In this document: positions 37,200 through 48,510 of the stretch, piece after piece
Layout of the letters: the number at the start of each line of letters is the position of its first letter
Position numbering within the stretch: the first letter of the stretch is position 1
NCBI GenBank assembly: GCA_023935145.1
Contig: CM043698.1
Span: 142,307,001 to 142,371,000 of the forward strand
DNA: 64,000 nucleotides
Direction: 5' to 3'
Source: Bretschneidera sinensis
Lineage: Eukaryota > Streptophyta > Magnoliopsida > Brassicales > Akaniaceae
Translations under genes and position numbers: made by a program
The notes under the pieces: generated by a model
Seen by the model: only the letters and a program-made list of their open reading frames with translations
Told to the model about the DNA's origin: nothing
The model's database searches: none

Positions 37200-38491
37200 C
37201 TAGCTTCCGAGTGCAACTTGCTGCATCAAGACCGCTAAGATGCTTCCCATGGATATGTTGATAACATTGACAGCATCATTGTTGAGCTGCATATATAACA
37301 TAGAAAGTAAGAAGCAGAATTGTCAGATTGAAGCACTGACCAGACCAGCAGATCAAACAGGTCAGCCAGCAGAGAGGGTATAAGCAAGAGTTCAAAGATA
37401 TTTATGAATCTTCGCCCTCCATTAATATGGTTCAGCATGTGCCCAGGAAAGACTCCACATATTGATCTTTGAAGGTGCAGATGTATTTCCCCTAATAGCA
37501 CAGCTCACTAACACTGCCAGGATACCCGAATTTTCTTTGATTCAGGCCAGCATTAGTTGCAGGTAAAGTTGGGTCAAACTGAACCGACCTAGAACAAACA
37601 AAAATCTTCAACATGAGCACAATAAAAATAACATGCTCAATTAATCCATGGTTCCTGGTCATCCAATAAAAATAACATGACCTTTCTTAATACAAAGTTA
37701 TTTAGTAAATATACTATCCAATTCAGCATCGTAAAAGATTTGAAGCTCAAAGTTCATGAAAATTCAATCAAATATAATTGATTTTACAGGTATCAAATAT
37801 AATGTTAGAACAAGAACCAATAACAAAACCTTTTTTTTTGGGGGGGGGGGGGTGTAGGAGGGATGGGGTGTGTGTGCATGTGTGTTAAAGGACCAATTAC
37901 AAAGCTAAATCAAATAAATACTGCACTGAATAAGCAACTACTCTTTTGCAAAGTTTCTTAAAATTACTGTTTAAATTATGGGCAGTTGCATATATCTAGA
38001 CTCTAGAGCACTAACTTGTGCAGTAAAAGTGAAGAGGTTGCACTTTCATGAGTGGAAACAACGCAAATTAGCCCTACCACATGCATGAAAATTCTGCTGG
38101 TAGCAGCCAACTGGTTTGTTTATTTATCATGTTCATATTTGCTTGCTCAGTGGCTTATTGTTATTAGTTAGGACAGGCGCACAAACCACCATATAGTTTC
38201 ACAAAACCAGCATATTCCAGGTTTTTTTCAGAAAGCAAACAGCTTTTATTATATGAATGAGACGAATCAACCCAGACAAGAAGTGAAAGAATTTTGAAGT
38301 AAATGATAAGATAAACGTCCAACTTCCAAACAAAATACATATAAACAAAGGAGATAATAAGGAATACCTCACCCATGAGACAACCAACGGAGGCAAGAAG
38401 AATTGATGCTAAGAGTCCAGAAAATGTTCCCTCAACACTCACAGCCCCTTCTGTTCCTCTTGGTACCACCTTAAATGTCGTGACTAAGCAC
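37200..38491 (-). pseudogene. VTE6-like (DUF92 family) gene fragment, exons missing
   Basis: Two exon-like blocks on the minus strand match the C-terminal half of plant phytyl-phosphate kinase VTE6, a chloroplast-envelope DUF92 protein in tocopherol synthesis. Block 1 (38491-38368) reads CLVTTFKVVPRGTEGAVSVE and continues GLLASILLASVGCLMGE before gtattc; the acceptor reads aaaag/g. Block 2 (37286-37200), after atgcag, reads LNNDAVNVINISMGSILAVL and ends MQQVALGS-stop. Both blocks keep an open frame and sensible splice sites. The exon normally between them (the SQIAN..GES region) and all upstream exons were not found. It is therefore probably a decayed or partial copy. Confidence 0.6.
37828..37852. 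repeat. T-run followed by G-run
   Basis: A run of T is followed directly by about a dozen G in the putative intron of the VTE6-like fragment. Such tracts are error-prone in sequencing and unstable in vivo. Confidence 0.8.
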
Positions 38492-38560
38492 CTTTTCATT
38501 ATGCAGCACTTTATTACAACAGAAAACACACAAGCAACATAAGGTAGGTTATCATTTAAA

Positions 38561-38660
38561 CTTTCTTTTTTTTATTGGTAAAACACACACTAGCCACTTG
38601 AGCTTGAGACATTTAGGACTTAGGATCTCAACTTTAACCATTGAGCCAATGTTTCATTTG
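38561..38660 (-). mobile_element. Possible tRNA-derived SINE fragment
   Basis: On the minus strand, TTGGCTCAATGGTTA resembles a Pol III A box. The segment ends with gttttaccaataaaaaaaag, an A-rich tail. The B box is degraded. A second B-box-like gggtttgatacccatt lies on the minus strand at about 38852-38870. Confidence 0.35.
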
Positions 38661-38959
38661 ATGATTTGATAGATGTCCCTATCAACATATTTTGTCTGTT
38701 AAGACTAACTGCAGTGAGACATTTTAATTTTGTGTTTATATGTGGATGATTTGATTTTTATGGAAATAACACGAAGTTGATGGCTAAATTCAAGAGGCTA
38801 AAATGATTTTCTAAACACTTTTATTTTATTTTTTTTTGTACATAGAAGAGAATGGGTATCAAACCCATATCTAGGCCGAATGGCGTGGGCCCTAATCACT
38901 TGTGTTTTATTACTGAGAACTGTTGCTATTGCAAGAGAAAAGGCAATTGGTTTCGTTTC

Positions 38960-39430
38960 AAAATTACTCACATGTCAGTTCCAAAAGAATCAATAACATT
39001 TTAAAGTCACGGAGTTATGTTTATATATCCCTTTTTAGATATATTTTTTCGATGTAAGATAAATATTCATTGGGAACCTTTTATTCCTTTTCATTTGTTT
39101 TAGTATTTGTTCAAGAAATACATGCACACACATGGGAAGGGGAAAAGAGATTATATATAAAACTAATTACACACGCCAGCTCCAAAAAAATATCAAATAT
39201 TTTAAAGTCGCGGGATGATGCTTATATGTAACTCTACTTAGACACTTCTTTTTGAACTGGCATATAACTATCTCATTACTCCTTCCACATGTGTTTATGA
39301 GTTTCTTGAACAATTACTCAAAAAATAATGAAAAGAAACAAAAAAGTATACAATGAACATCTAAATATCATTCCGATCATTTCTCCCTCCACATTAAAAG
39401 ATATACCGACAAATAGTTACATATAAATAT
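38960..39430. repeat. Dispersed repeat, copy B, with internal inverted repeat
   Basis: Shares phrases with 35930-36330. Within it, about 39085-39150 and about 39275-39345 are roughly inverted copies (tgttcaagaaa..cacatgtgg and the reverse complement), leaving about 125 bp between arms that could fold back. Confidence 0.45.
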
Positions 39431-40365
39431 CATTCTGCAACTCTAAAAATTGAAATACTCTTTCTGGGATTTTCTATTAAAGTGGTTGTGTTTTACACTT
39501 TTACCAATAAAAAATGATGAATTACAAATTCATAGTTCTAGTTATTGTAAAAGAGTTATACAGCGGAATATCGAGTACTTACCGATTTGACTCGAAATCT
39601 TCTAGTAGTTAGACTCCTTTTCGATTTTTTACGCTTCAATCTCATCAGAGGTCGAACGTGAAAATACAATGAAGGAAATCACGTTCTTGTCACAACCCAA
39701 GTTGTCTCTCTTCTGTCTCTTTCTCTCTCCAAAATTCATATTTCCAGTAGCTTTTTCTTGCATGGTTTCATTCATGCCTCTTGGTTCAAAGTTAAATGAG
39801 CGAATCGGGTCGCCCATCATGAATGCCCAACTCGACCCTTATTTCTTACTATTATAATTAAAAATACTTTTCTAATTTGTAAATTAGATTATGCTAACTT
39901 CAATCAAGAAAACTAACTGAAGTGGAAATAAGCACATGGTTTTAATAGGTTTTTTCTTAGGTCATATGTGCTTCAGACTTAATGCTTTATCTTGAATATA
40001 GTAAGGTTATCGCAACGAATTGCTAAATCAACTAAGATAAAAAAATATTTGAATTTTTTTCAAATTGTAGATTTATTTCATAAGTATTTATGAAATTAAA
40101 GAATGAACAATTGATAAACACGAAAAAGAGAATGAGAGAGGAGAATTGTAAATTAGTTAAAATGGATTATTCAGTTATATATATAAGAATGGTAATTTAG
40201 AAAATTTCATTTTTACTTTACAGACATTTGAGACGATTGTTTTCCAATTGCAAATTAAAGGAGTAAATTGTAATTATGATTAAAATTCAAAAATAAATTT
40301 ATAATTTACCCATAAAAGATAGTCTCTATGATTATTACTATTAATTTTTCATTCAACTAAGTATT
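39431..40365. other. AT-rich interval without a recognised gene
   Basis: Short opposing open frames at 39629-39857 overlap and have no recognised motif. Confidence 0.4.
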
Positions 40366-40960
40366 ATTGTACGTGCAATTTCTATTTTTAAAATGAAAAT
40401 ATACGAAAACGAAATCCAATGGATCAAGTATTCTCGCCTCAATAAAAGGTCAACAAATCTTCAGTTATATTCAGTTTCCTTTTACCCCCGCAAAAACAAC
40501 ACCACCAAATTTACCCATTTACCCTTGATAAGCTGCCACTTTCCCTTTCATTTTCACGGGAAATCTTCTGCTCCCATCCTCTTTCACTTTCACTCTTTCC
40601 AAACACTAGTCCGTTCGTGGTTATGATTATTGATTACCAGTCACCGCTATTATTATTTCACATAAAGATCAATTCTTCAATTTTTCTAAATTATTTATTT
40701 AATACTATTTTACGTGCAATTTCCATTTTTAAAATGAAAATATAAGAAAAATCAAACCCTGTGGATCAATTATTCTCGGACTCTATAAAATGTCAACAGA
40801 TCGTTAGATATATTCAGTTTCCTTTTCCCCACCCAAAAAACAACACAAAATTTTTCCATTTAGTAGATAAACCCTTTGATACTCTTTCCTTTTCATTTTC
40901 CCGGAAAATCCTCTGCTCTTATCGTCCTTCACTTTCACTCTTCCCAAACAATGAAAGAAA
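40366..40960 (+). promoter_or_regulatory. Duplicated upstream region of the DUF4408-type gene
   Basis: About 250 bp (40366-40615) recurs about 343 bp downstream (40708-40960). Shared phrases include acgtgcaatttc, tttttaaaatgaaaatata, atattcagtttccttt, and ctttcactttcactctt..ccaaaca. The second copy lies immediately upstream of the TATA box. Confidence 0.7.
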
Positions 40961-40995
40961 CCCCCACCGCCAAGAACCCTAACCTCATTCCTCTC

Positions 40996-41009
40996 TCTAT
41001 ATATATATT
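40996..41009 (+). promoter_or_regulatory. TATA box of the DUF4408-type gene
   Basis: tctatatatatatt lies 105-118 bp before the start codon. A CT-rich leader (ctctctctctgtttctccc, about 41080) follows, typical of plant 5' untranslated regions. Confidence 0.55.
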
Positions 41010-41113
41010 CACCTTAATTTTTCCCTACTATTCCCCTCCATTATCTTTCAAAGCCTTCCTTTTACTTCTCTTTTTTGTTTCTCTCTCTCTGTTTCTCCCT
41101 ATAAAAACAGAGA

Positions 41114-42268
41114 ATGTATTCTTTCTTCTCTGATAACGTGACCGCAGGTAGGCACAAGAGGGAGAGAAAGTTGAAGAACTTTTCACTCGTGCTCATAGCT
41201 TTTGTATCTTTGGCTCTGTTCTTGTGGATCTCTACTTGGACGGAGATCGCTGTGGAAATCGGCGGCGAGTTTTTAAGGAAACTCGCAGTCGATTTTAGTC
41301 ATCGTTTCTTCGTCTTCATCCTCGTAAACTTCCTTATCCTCTTTATTTTCGCCTTCTCCTATCAAACAGAACCAATCAACCCCGATCTCTACGACCGGAA
41401 GATCGCCACCTGCGACTACTCTCCAGCGCTGGAGGAGGAATTCGAACCGACTAATCTCAACAAGAAAATCGTTTGCGTTGACAATGCGGTCTCTGTTCCT
41501 CCGGTGAATCAATATACAGTGCTTCGCGAGACACAACCCAATTATAAGCCAACGGCTTACTCTCCGGTTCGAGGCAATACGGTGAGTGCGATTACTGAGT
41601 TGAAGAGGAACGGGAAGAGTACTGCTCAGTCGGAGAACTTCGAGCAGTTGGGAAACTGGAGAGAGGAGACAAAGCGTAACTATAAGCAAACGGTTTACTC
41701 TCCGGTTCGAGGCAATGCGGTGAGTACGATTGCTGAGGTGAAGGGGAACAGGAAGAGTACTGCTCACTTGGAGAGCTTCGAGCAGTTCGGAAGCTGGCGA
41801 GAGGAGACAAAGCGTCCGGTTCGAGGCAATACGTTGAGTACGATTACTGAGGTGAAGAGGTACAGGAAGACTACTACTCACTCTGATTGCGGAAACTGGC
41901 GAGACGAGACAGAACGTAACTATAAGCCAACGGTTTACTCTCCGATTCGAGACGATACGGTAAGTACGGTTACTGAGGTGACGAGGTACAGGAGTGAGTA
42001 CAGTACTCACACAGAGAGCTTCAAACAGTGCAGAAACCGGCGACTTTACTGGGGATCGGAGACGACAGTTGGACGGGAAATGGTAGCTGCTGTCGCGAGA
42101 GAATCCAGGAGGCGATGGTCGTCGACCGACGATTCGAGCGACGAGGAGTTTAGGCTAAGGGCAGAGACTTTCATTGCCACCAAGAAGAAAACACTTTTTT
42201 TTTCTGGAGAACATCGCTTTCAAAACTCAGGAGTCAGAAGAAGACTATATGGCTATGACTTTGTTTAG
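41114..42268 (+). CDS. DUF4408/DUF761-type membrane protein with internal repeats
   Basis: This intronless 384-residue protein has a basic N-terminus and two hydrophobic segments at about 23-42 and 65-82, the layout of the DUF4408 N-terminal domain. Its end carries a DEEFRLRAETFIA motif (343-355), like the DUF761 motif of plant 'cotton fibre' proteins. Between lie four tandem repeats: 143-188, 189-234, 235-268 (shortened) and 269-310, each built on NYKPTVYSPVRGNTVSTI-type sequence followed by EV(K/T)RYRK and, in most, a WREETKR-like end. The family is plant-specific, with little biochemical definition. The start follows a CT-rich leader and TATA box. The codon-level repeats and C-terminal motif make it a likely real gene. 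Other DUF4408 proteins I recall lack such a repeat block. Confidence 0.75.
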   Translation: MYSFFSDNVTAGRHKRERKLKNFSLVLIAFVSLALFLWISTWTEIAVEIGGEFLRKLAVDFSHRFFVFILVNFLILFIFAFSYQTEPINPDLYDRKIATCDYSPALEEEFEPTNLNKKIVCVDNAVSVPPVNQYTVLRETQPNYKPTAYSPVRGNTVSAITELKRNGKSTAQSENFEQLGNWREETKRNYKQTVYSPVRGNAVSTIAEVKGNRKSTAHLESFEQFGSWREETKRPVRGNTLSTITEVKRYRKTTTHSDCGNWRDETERNYKPTVYSPIRDDTVSTVTEVTRYRSEYSTHTESFKQCRNRRLYWGSETTVGREMVAAVARESRRRWSSTDDSSDEEFRLRAETFIATKKKTLFFSGEHRFQNSGVRRRLYGYDFV

Positions 42269-43990
42269 ATCTTGAAAAAATTTATCCATCAATGGCTTCT
42301 TTCTTTGTTGCTATATTTTATTATTCAGGTATTTTTCTTCTTCCTCAATGACGGCTTTCTTCATTTTATAGTTGCATATGACTCCATGATTCCATTATTC
42401 TGATTTTGCTGGTTGCTGCCAATTTTTTGCCCCCTTTTTCTTTTCTTTTCAGTTTATTGCAATGTTAGCTATCTTGTTTTAGGTGCTTTCTGTATGTAAT
42501 CTTTGCAACTATATCATCATTTCTTTGCTTTTTAGTAATTTAGAAGGGATTGTAACAACATGGGTATGCCTTCTCTTGATGAATTATGTGATCTTCACCT
42601 GGATGAAGAATTCCCTAGTTTAAATAAGTAGATCATATTGTGCCCGACTTCTGTAAAGAAAGATATCAATAGCTGAAGGGAGCGAAATCAAAACTGGTAG
42701 CCGTAGCTGTAACTGCAGCTTGCAGGAATCTAATGAGAACTGTTAGTGCTAGAGCAGCCTCAGCAGATTAATGTCAGCAGAAATCCAATCCTCAGGGGTA
42801 CAACCTACCAAGGTTTTCTCATCTGGAAAGTTAATGAGAACTGCTAGTAATAGAGCAGAGCAATTGATTTAATATCAATCCTCAGTTTAAAGGATGTAAT
42901 TTACTAGGGCTTGCTAGGGATCACCAAGTTGCCAGTCTGATGCATGAATCCAGCTTCATTAACAAGAACCCATATGTATAAAATAACCAAAATGCTCAAT
43001 TGAAAGCTCAAAAGAAACAGAAAGATCATATATTTCATTATATATGGTTTTAGTTCTACACTATGCCACTATCATCCAACAATAATAAGCAAGAAACTAT
43101 TAACTCCAAAAACTCATGTACGAGAACTTTCTTTGAGGATCAACTGCAATTTCATAAACAGTTATAAACTATACAAATTAGAAGAATTTGCAAAATGAGG
43201 TTAAAGGGAAAGATCAAATATTCAAAGCGATGTCATCAACTTTGCCTCCAACATGTTTGTAAGGTTAGAAGTAAATCTCTATTGATATAAGTTATGGTTC
43301 AAATTAGTTACCACTTGGTGGTAGTTGACACCTATTTCATAGTACACCATCTTCATCTTGGAAAATATTCTAGTTCAAAAGGCAAAACTTTTGGTTTCAG
43401 AAAAACTAAAGCAGTAAAGCTCTCATTCAAGCAGATACAAGAATCAGCAATAGTGAAACATAATCAATGCTCTAATATATTTGCTAATTAAAACTACTTG
43501 AAGAGTCTTTTACCTTCTTTTCTTTTCTTTTTTCCTCAAAAGAGACATTAAAATGTTTGGAGGAAAAAAAAAAAGAGATCAACCAGTATATGTTGTAATG
43601 TTAGTCAGACAAAGACAAGACTTTGCCTTTAGATCCCTTATTATCATTAATTCAATTTTACCTTAATACCACAATTAAAATCCAGGTCAACCAAATGAGC
43701 TAAAATATCACGATTCATAGCCAGAACAAAGAAGTTCAAGCCATGAGACAATTGTGAATTGAAAACCTTTGATCAAGTATCAAAACTCAATATAAATACA
43801 CAACAGAAAGTTCATAAAGTCTGACCAGGAAATGATTTTACATAGAGATGTTAAGATACAAAAAGTAAGACGGATAACTAACTAGTAATAACAATTAGGC
43901 AACCTGTGAAAATTTGTGGACATTTCTAAGATCAAGCAGTCATCCCTCTTGATGAAGTACCTTTCCAAAACTTGGCAGACCAATGTAATC
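42269..43990. other. Intergenic interval between two convergent genes
   Basis: No conserved coding frame. 42530-42660 (tttctttgctttttagtaattta.. to ..gtagatcatattgtgcc) has a diverged copy at 56560-56740. Confidence 0.45.
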
Positions 43991-44004
43991 ATACAAGTAA
44001 ATAG

Positions 44005-45528
44005 TCACATAACAAGAATTTGACATTCACTTGAGCCTCTTTCGAACATTATAATTTCCTTGAGAATGATAGACTTTTCCTTTTGAGGATTACAACGTAG
44101 GTGAACTGTTAATTTCTTCAAAACTTTTGAATTTTTCAGAAAATACCTTATTGGATCCGTACCCTTCTCCCAGCCATTGCATGTTTGTATTTCAATAGAC
44201 TCAAGGCACGATAACAAATAGTGAGGCACTGATGTCAGCATAAGCTCGTAGGATTCAGGGACAAATCCCTGCCAACAGAAGAATTAAGTAGCACTTTAGA
44301 ATTTCCATTTTATGCAATCTCTAACTAAAATCATATGTTACATCAGTCTTAACCTTGAAGAAAACAGCTTCCAGCTTTGGGGAGTTTTCGAGCAAGGCTG
44401 GCAACAATTTCCAGCCAAAATCATCGAACTCTAACTCCAAATAAATCAAATTACAAAACTTGGGCATGGGCAGGATTTTTTTAAAATATAAGTTGTAGCC
44501 ACAAAGAACCTGCAAGAGAGATTAACCACAAATGTCACTATATTTTCAGTAAACCCTTTTTTCAGCTTAAAAAGTAAAAAACCTAAAGCTTAATCAAATA
44601 CAAGGCAAGCAGATACCTGAACAGTGGCATAATATAAGTTTAGATGTCTAGCATTGGAAATCCCATGAAGAAGCTTCCTTGGAATGTCATTAGTCAGAGT
44701 GAAGGTCCTGAGGGATACATCAATAACTGCTTTAACCAAAGAACTTCAATTATTTATGATGATACTTTTAGACACATGATCTGTTAGACTTAGGCATTCA
44801 AGATTCATGGCATCAATCATAACTTCATATTCAACGGCACTACAAGCCTCATAGAAAAATATGGTTAAATTCTTCAATGCTTGAGAACAAACACATAAAA
44901 CCTTTAAATTATCACCATCAAATCTAGCGATGCTCAAATCTTCAAGAACTGGGCAACTAGAAACAAGCGCATTGAAAGCTTCATCTTCCACGTACTCAAC
45001 TCCATAGAGATGGAGGATCTTGACACTAGGTAAACAAACCGATGGAGCAACTCCAAGAACTACATTACAAAGTTTTAAGTCCACCAGCATTTTACACGTA
45101 TATACGCTCCTAGGCAATTCAAATGAACCAGAGGCGTGCTTGTAAATCTCGAGATGTTCAACTTTGCACTTCACTACAGCACGGATGCAGGTTGTAAGGC
45201 GGGAGAGATCAACCCGTTTCCCACATCTGATTATGAAATTTCGTATGCAAGACATTTCACGAAGAAGGAGAACATTATCCACAAAATTCATTAACTCATA
45301 ATCATCTGAAAAATCCTCATGATCAAAGTCTAAGTTGGGTACAGATGCCCAAAGGTTTTTCCATCTGGTGGCTAAAATGCTGGTACTGACAACATTCTTT
45401 GTTGAAAGAAAGGAGAGAATATGGCACAGAACTGAATCAGGTAATTTGCTTATTCTATCTTCGTTATCTCTTACGTTTGATTCTTCCAAACACTTTTGAC
45501 TTCTAGGATTTACCAAGCTTATGTCCAT
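44005..45528 (-). pseudogene. F-box/FBD/LRR gene with one premature TGA
   Basis: Three exons join in frame: 45528-44617, 44509-44354 and 44268-44005, with gt..ag introns, phase 0, totalling 443 residues (usual for the family). The F-box (RISKLPDSVLCHILSFL, then RWKNLWASVPNLDFD) begins near residue 25. Leucine-rich repeats follow, and the last exon encodes an FBD-type end (YFLKNSKVLKKLTVHLR). Such proteins are substrate adaptors of SCF ubiquitin ligases. Codon 261 is TGA (44748-44746), yet the frame continues seamlessly in SSLVKAVIDVSLRTFTL to the splice site. Everything else looks intact, so this is a very recent pseudogene, a null allele or a sequence error. If translated, the truncated product keeps the F-box and part of the LRRs. 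Confidence 0.82.
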
Positions 45529-45533
45529 GGCTT

Positions 45534-45816
45534 CTGTTATAAACCAAAAAAATAATTAAAAAAATCAAAATTTCGTTGGAGGGCATTATTAATTATACAC
45601 CGCAAACACTAAATCTCATTCCAAGTTTTAGAATCAATAACATTAATGAAATTCAAGTCTCAAATGCTGAAGAACAGAAAAGCTAAAATACAAGGATAAA
45701 ATTATGGAAGACCCATGAATCGCATGCTTTAATACATGTAAACAAATGGGAATACATTATTATACTGGTATTACATTAAAAAGAAGCTATTGTCATTAAA
45801 AAAAAAAAAAAAGTAC
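45534..45816 (-). other. 5' untranslated intron of the F-box gene
   Basis: The minus strand shows tcag/gtac at 45817/45816 and ttataacag/aagcc at 45534/45533, five bases before the ATG. The upstream leader exon would cover about 45900-45817. Confidence 0.5.
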
Positions 45817-46262
45817 CTGATATTAGGGTTTTGCAGATTTTGAAGATGATCTGTAGAGATTGTTGATGGAGATAGCTACATTATTAAAAAGCTTTGATTG
45901 TAAGAGATTAATCACCCCTGCAATTCTCATTGATTTTGCACAAATGCATGTTTGTCTTTTGACTTTTTGAGTGCTAATGAAATGAAGGTGAAGCAGGCAA
46001 CTCTAGTGGACTGACTAAAGAAACCTCGCTACAGTCTACAGAGAAAACCAAAGGGTAAAGATGATCCATTTCATTTCCCTTTTTGTTCCTTTTTCCAATT
46101 CCAGTCAGAGTGTCCTGGACTGGATTCATTTTCTTTTTTCAATTAATTACACCATACGGTCCATTCCTCGGACTAGTTTTTTTTTCCTAATGGTCCATTT
46201 CTTTTTCTTTTCTTTTTTTTGGTAAGTCCTAATGGCCCATTTCTTATAGTTATATGTACATG

Positions 46263-46830
46263 CATTTTAAAAGGATAAAATAATAGTTTCCTTCCTTAAA
46301 AAAATATAGTTTCCTTATGCTCCGCCGCCGTTAAAATCAATCCGCTTAGTTCGTGATAAGATTTAGACAAGATTAAAGTTGTAATCTATGTATCTCTTGT
46401 TTAATTTAAAAAATTGATTTAGTTTATTTCATTTGAATTTTACTTTTTGATTAACAAAATTAATAATGATATTTGATAAAAAAATTAAATGACAATTTCT
46501 TTTTAACCACACTCAAATATCATAGCCATTGATATGTCTGAATAGGTTTAGACTGTTGATTAAATCATGAGTAGATCTAGGCAAGTAAATTTAGTCATTG
46601 ATAACCATAGTAGAGGCAACGCACTCGCAACGTCGCGCTAACCGCATCAAGAAAATGCAAGATAAATGGGTAAAAGAAGAAAATATGGGTTTTTGAAATG
46701 TCTTTTTTTTTTTTTTTTGCTTTATCTCAAAGATTAAAATGTATATTGAAAAATAAGAGAAATAGATAGTGATAATTAGGTCAAAAAACTAATTTCGGAA
46801 GAGTTGATACATGTTGGGGTAAATTTGGAT
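46263..46830. repeat. Segmental duplication block, copy 1
   Basis: Runs from aaaaggataaaataatagtttccttcc to gaagagttgatacatgttggg and aligns along its whole length with 63541-64000 (which runs off the window), with moderate divergence and small indels. Confidence 0.75.
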
Positions 46831-47340
46831 ATTAAGTGACTGTTTGGTAGAACTTTTCAAACAATTTTTACTTTCTAAAAGCAGAAATTATGCCAAACAC
46901 ATGTTTTTTTATAAATTAAAAATTGAAAACAATTTTAAAAACTTTATTTATGCCCGAAATCAGAAGCTAAGTTTTGTAGTTTTTAATTCCAGAATCAGCT
47001 TTGACACTAATTCATATTCCTAAATTACTCATGCGTAGAAAATATATTTACATTTTTGTCATTATATAAATCACATACCATTTTTTCTAATCAAAATTTA
47101 TTTTAATGATGATGTATCCATCATTATTAAAACTTTTGAAGAAAATTATTTTTAAAAAAATGATAGCAAATTGTAATTACTTTCAAACACTCTTTTAATA
47201 GCATTGAGTTCTCAGAAAATTAAGAAATATCAGGAATTGTTACTGTTCAGATATGCCCTATGGAGAATATACAGTACTGGGCTAGAGAAATAAGGCAAAA
47301 ACAACGTGGTAAAATAGAAAATTCATACCTTACTACAACC
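46831..47340. other. AT-rich interval, possible MITE remnant
   Basis: Contains gtgactgtttggtagaac and ttatgccaaacacatg, like decayed short inverted repeats. No gene is recognised. Confidence 0.3.
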
Positions 47341-47349
47341 AACAGAGAA

Positions 47350-47503
47350 CCCAAATCCATAGCAGATAAATCTTGCAAGGTTCGAGAAGAACGTCCCACA
47401 ATAAATCATAAATAAAACCGAGTCAGTATTGCATTGGGCCAAAGAGCTGTTGCCTATGCAACTCAGGCACTCGTCTCGTTAGGATGGATGATGCAATTTG
47501 GTT
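47350..47503. repeat. Duplicate of the distal upstream region of the first U6 gene
   Basis: Phrases cccaaatcca, attgcattgggcca, gttgcctatgc and cgttaggatg..atgcaatttg recur in order at 48178-48360, upstream of the U6 gene. No U6 sequence follows this copy. Confidence 0.55.
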
Positions 47504-47539
47504 AAAGATTTGGTCAAGTTGAGTCAAGCTTGAATTAAT

Positions 47540-47745
47540 ATTTATATATTAACATTATTATTTTTTACTTATAAAATTTAGAACGCGACCACGAGCTCGA
47601 ATAGATTTGTTTATTATCGAACTCGAAATAAATTTTTGAGTTTGATTTGAACTCAAGCTAGAGCTATAACTCTTTTATTTTGCTTCGAGCCAAGCTCGAA
47701 CACTTTAGTATTCGAGCTTAACTTGGCAGTCCAGCCCTACTTATT
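47540..47745. mobile_element. Partial hAT-like element end
   Basis: The reverse complement begins gtagggctggac and is full of gctcgaa/cgagct motifs, resembling the subterminal region of a plant hAT family. The other end was not found. Confidence 0.35.
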
Positions 47746-48384
47746 GACAACCAAACGATGGATTAGACTAAATTATGATTTTACTCCATGCTCTTTAAAG
47801 GTGGATCTATTTCAATCCCTAATATTTTAGTTGTTCTAATTAGGTACACCAACTTCATCAACTGATCAACTTATTTATTTTTCGTCCAAAAAAAATTAAA
47901 TTTAATAAAAATCCATGTAAACATCATATAAGCGTTAACGTAGGCATCACTTAGACCAATGGAGTAGAAAATTTAAGATTAATCAACTCTAATTTATTTT
48001 ATGATCACCATCTCTATCTAATTTATCAACTAAAAGTGTTTCTCATTTTTAACTTGGTGACTATAAGGCATCTCACTCTAAATTAGAATTGCCAATAGAG
48101 AAATAAGAGGAAAACGTTTAAATCTCCAAATTGAACCAAATGTGAGATGGATAGCTTACTACACCCATCAGATAGACCCAAATCCAATGCAGACAATGCT
48201 TGAAAGGAATAGAACCGATGGCCCAGCTAGGAAGCTAGTGTTGCATTGGGCCATTAGTTGTTGCCTATGCGACTAATAGAAAGAGGTGACCATAAAACCC
48301 ATATCCCAAAAACGTGAGAGTAGCTTACAATGTCTAGTTAGGATGACGCAATTTGTTCAATGCTTATAGTTAGACGCGAACCGA

Positions 48385-48395
48385 ATCCCACATCG
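48385..48395 (+). promoter_or_regulatory. Upstream sequence element (USE) of the U6 gene
   Basis: atcccacatcg matches the plant snRNA-gene USE (RTCCCACATCG) exactly. It ends 26 bp before the TATA-like ttattaatg (48421-48429), a spacing in the short range associated with Pol III transcription, and 56 bp upstream of the RNA start. Confidence 0.8.
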
Positions 48396-48450
48396 TCTGG
48401 TTAGGTAAAGCTTGGAGTAGTTATTAATGTAGACGAGAGCAATGAAGCTT

Positions 48451-48510
48451 GTCCCTTCGGGGACATCCGATAAAATTGGAATGATACAGAGAAGATTAGC
48501 ATGGCCCCTG
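48451..48510 (+). pseudogene. U6 snRNA gene, 5' 60 nt, cut by a retrotransposon
   Basis: gtcccttcggggacatccga and the following bases match plant U6 snRNA from nucleotide 1, including the 5' stem-loop, the ACAGAGA box and the AGC triad. There is one C-to-T change (aatgatacag for aacgatacag). The sequence stops after ..catggcccctg, and the LTR of the chromodomain gypsy element begins at 48511. The promoter (USE and TATA) is intact, but the 3' internal stem-loop and terminator are gone, so no functional U6 can be made. U6 is the catalytic spliceosomal snRNA. Confidence 0.92.

Noticed and set aside
41273..42010. 245-codon open frame on the minus strand
   Set aside because: It is the antisense shadow of the repeat-rich DUF4408-type gene. 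The plus-strand frame has the leader, TATA box, membrane segments and family motif.
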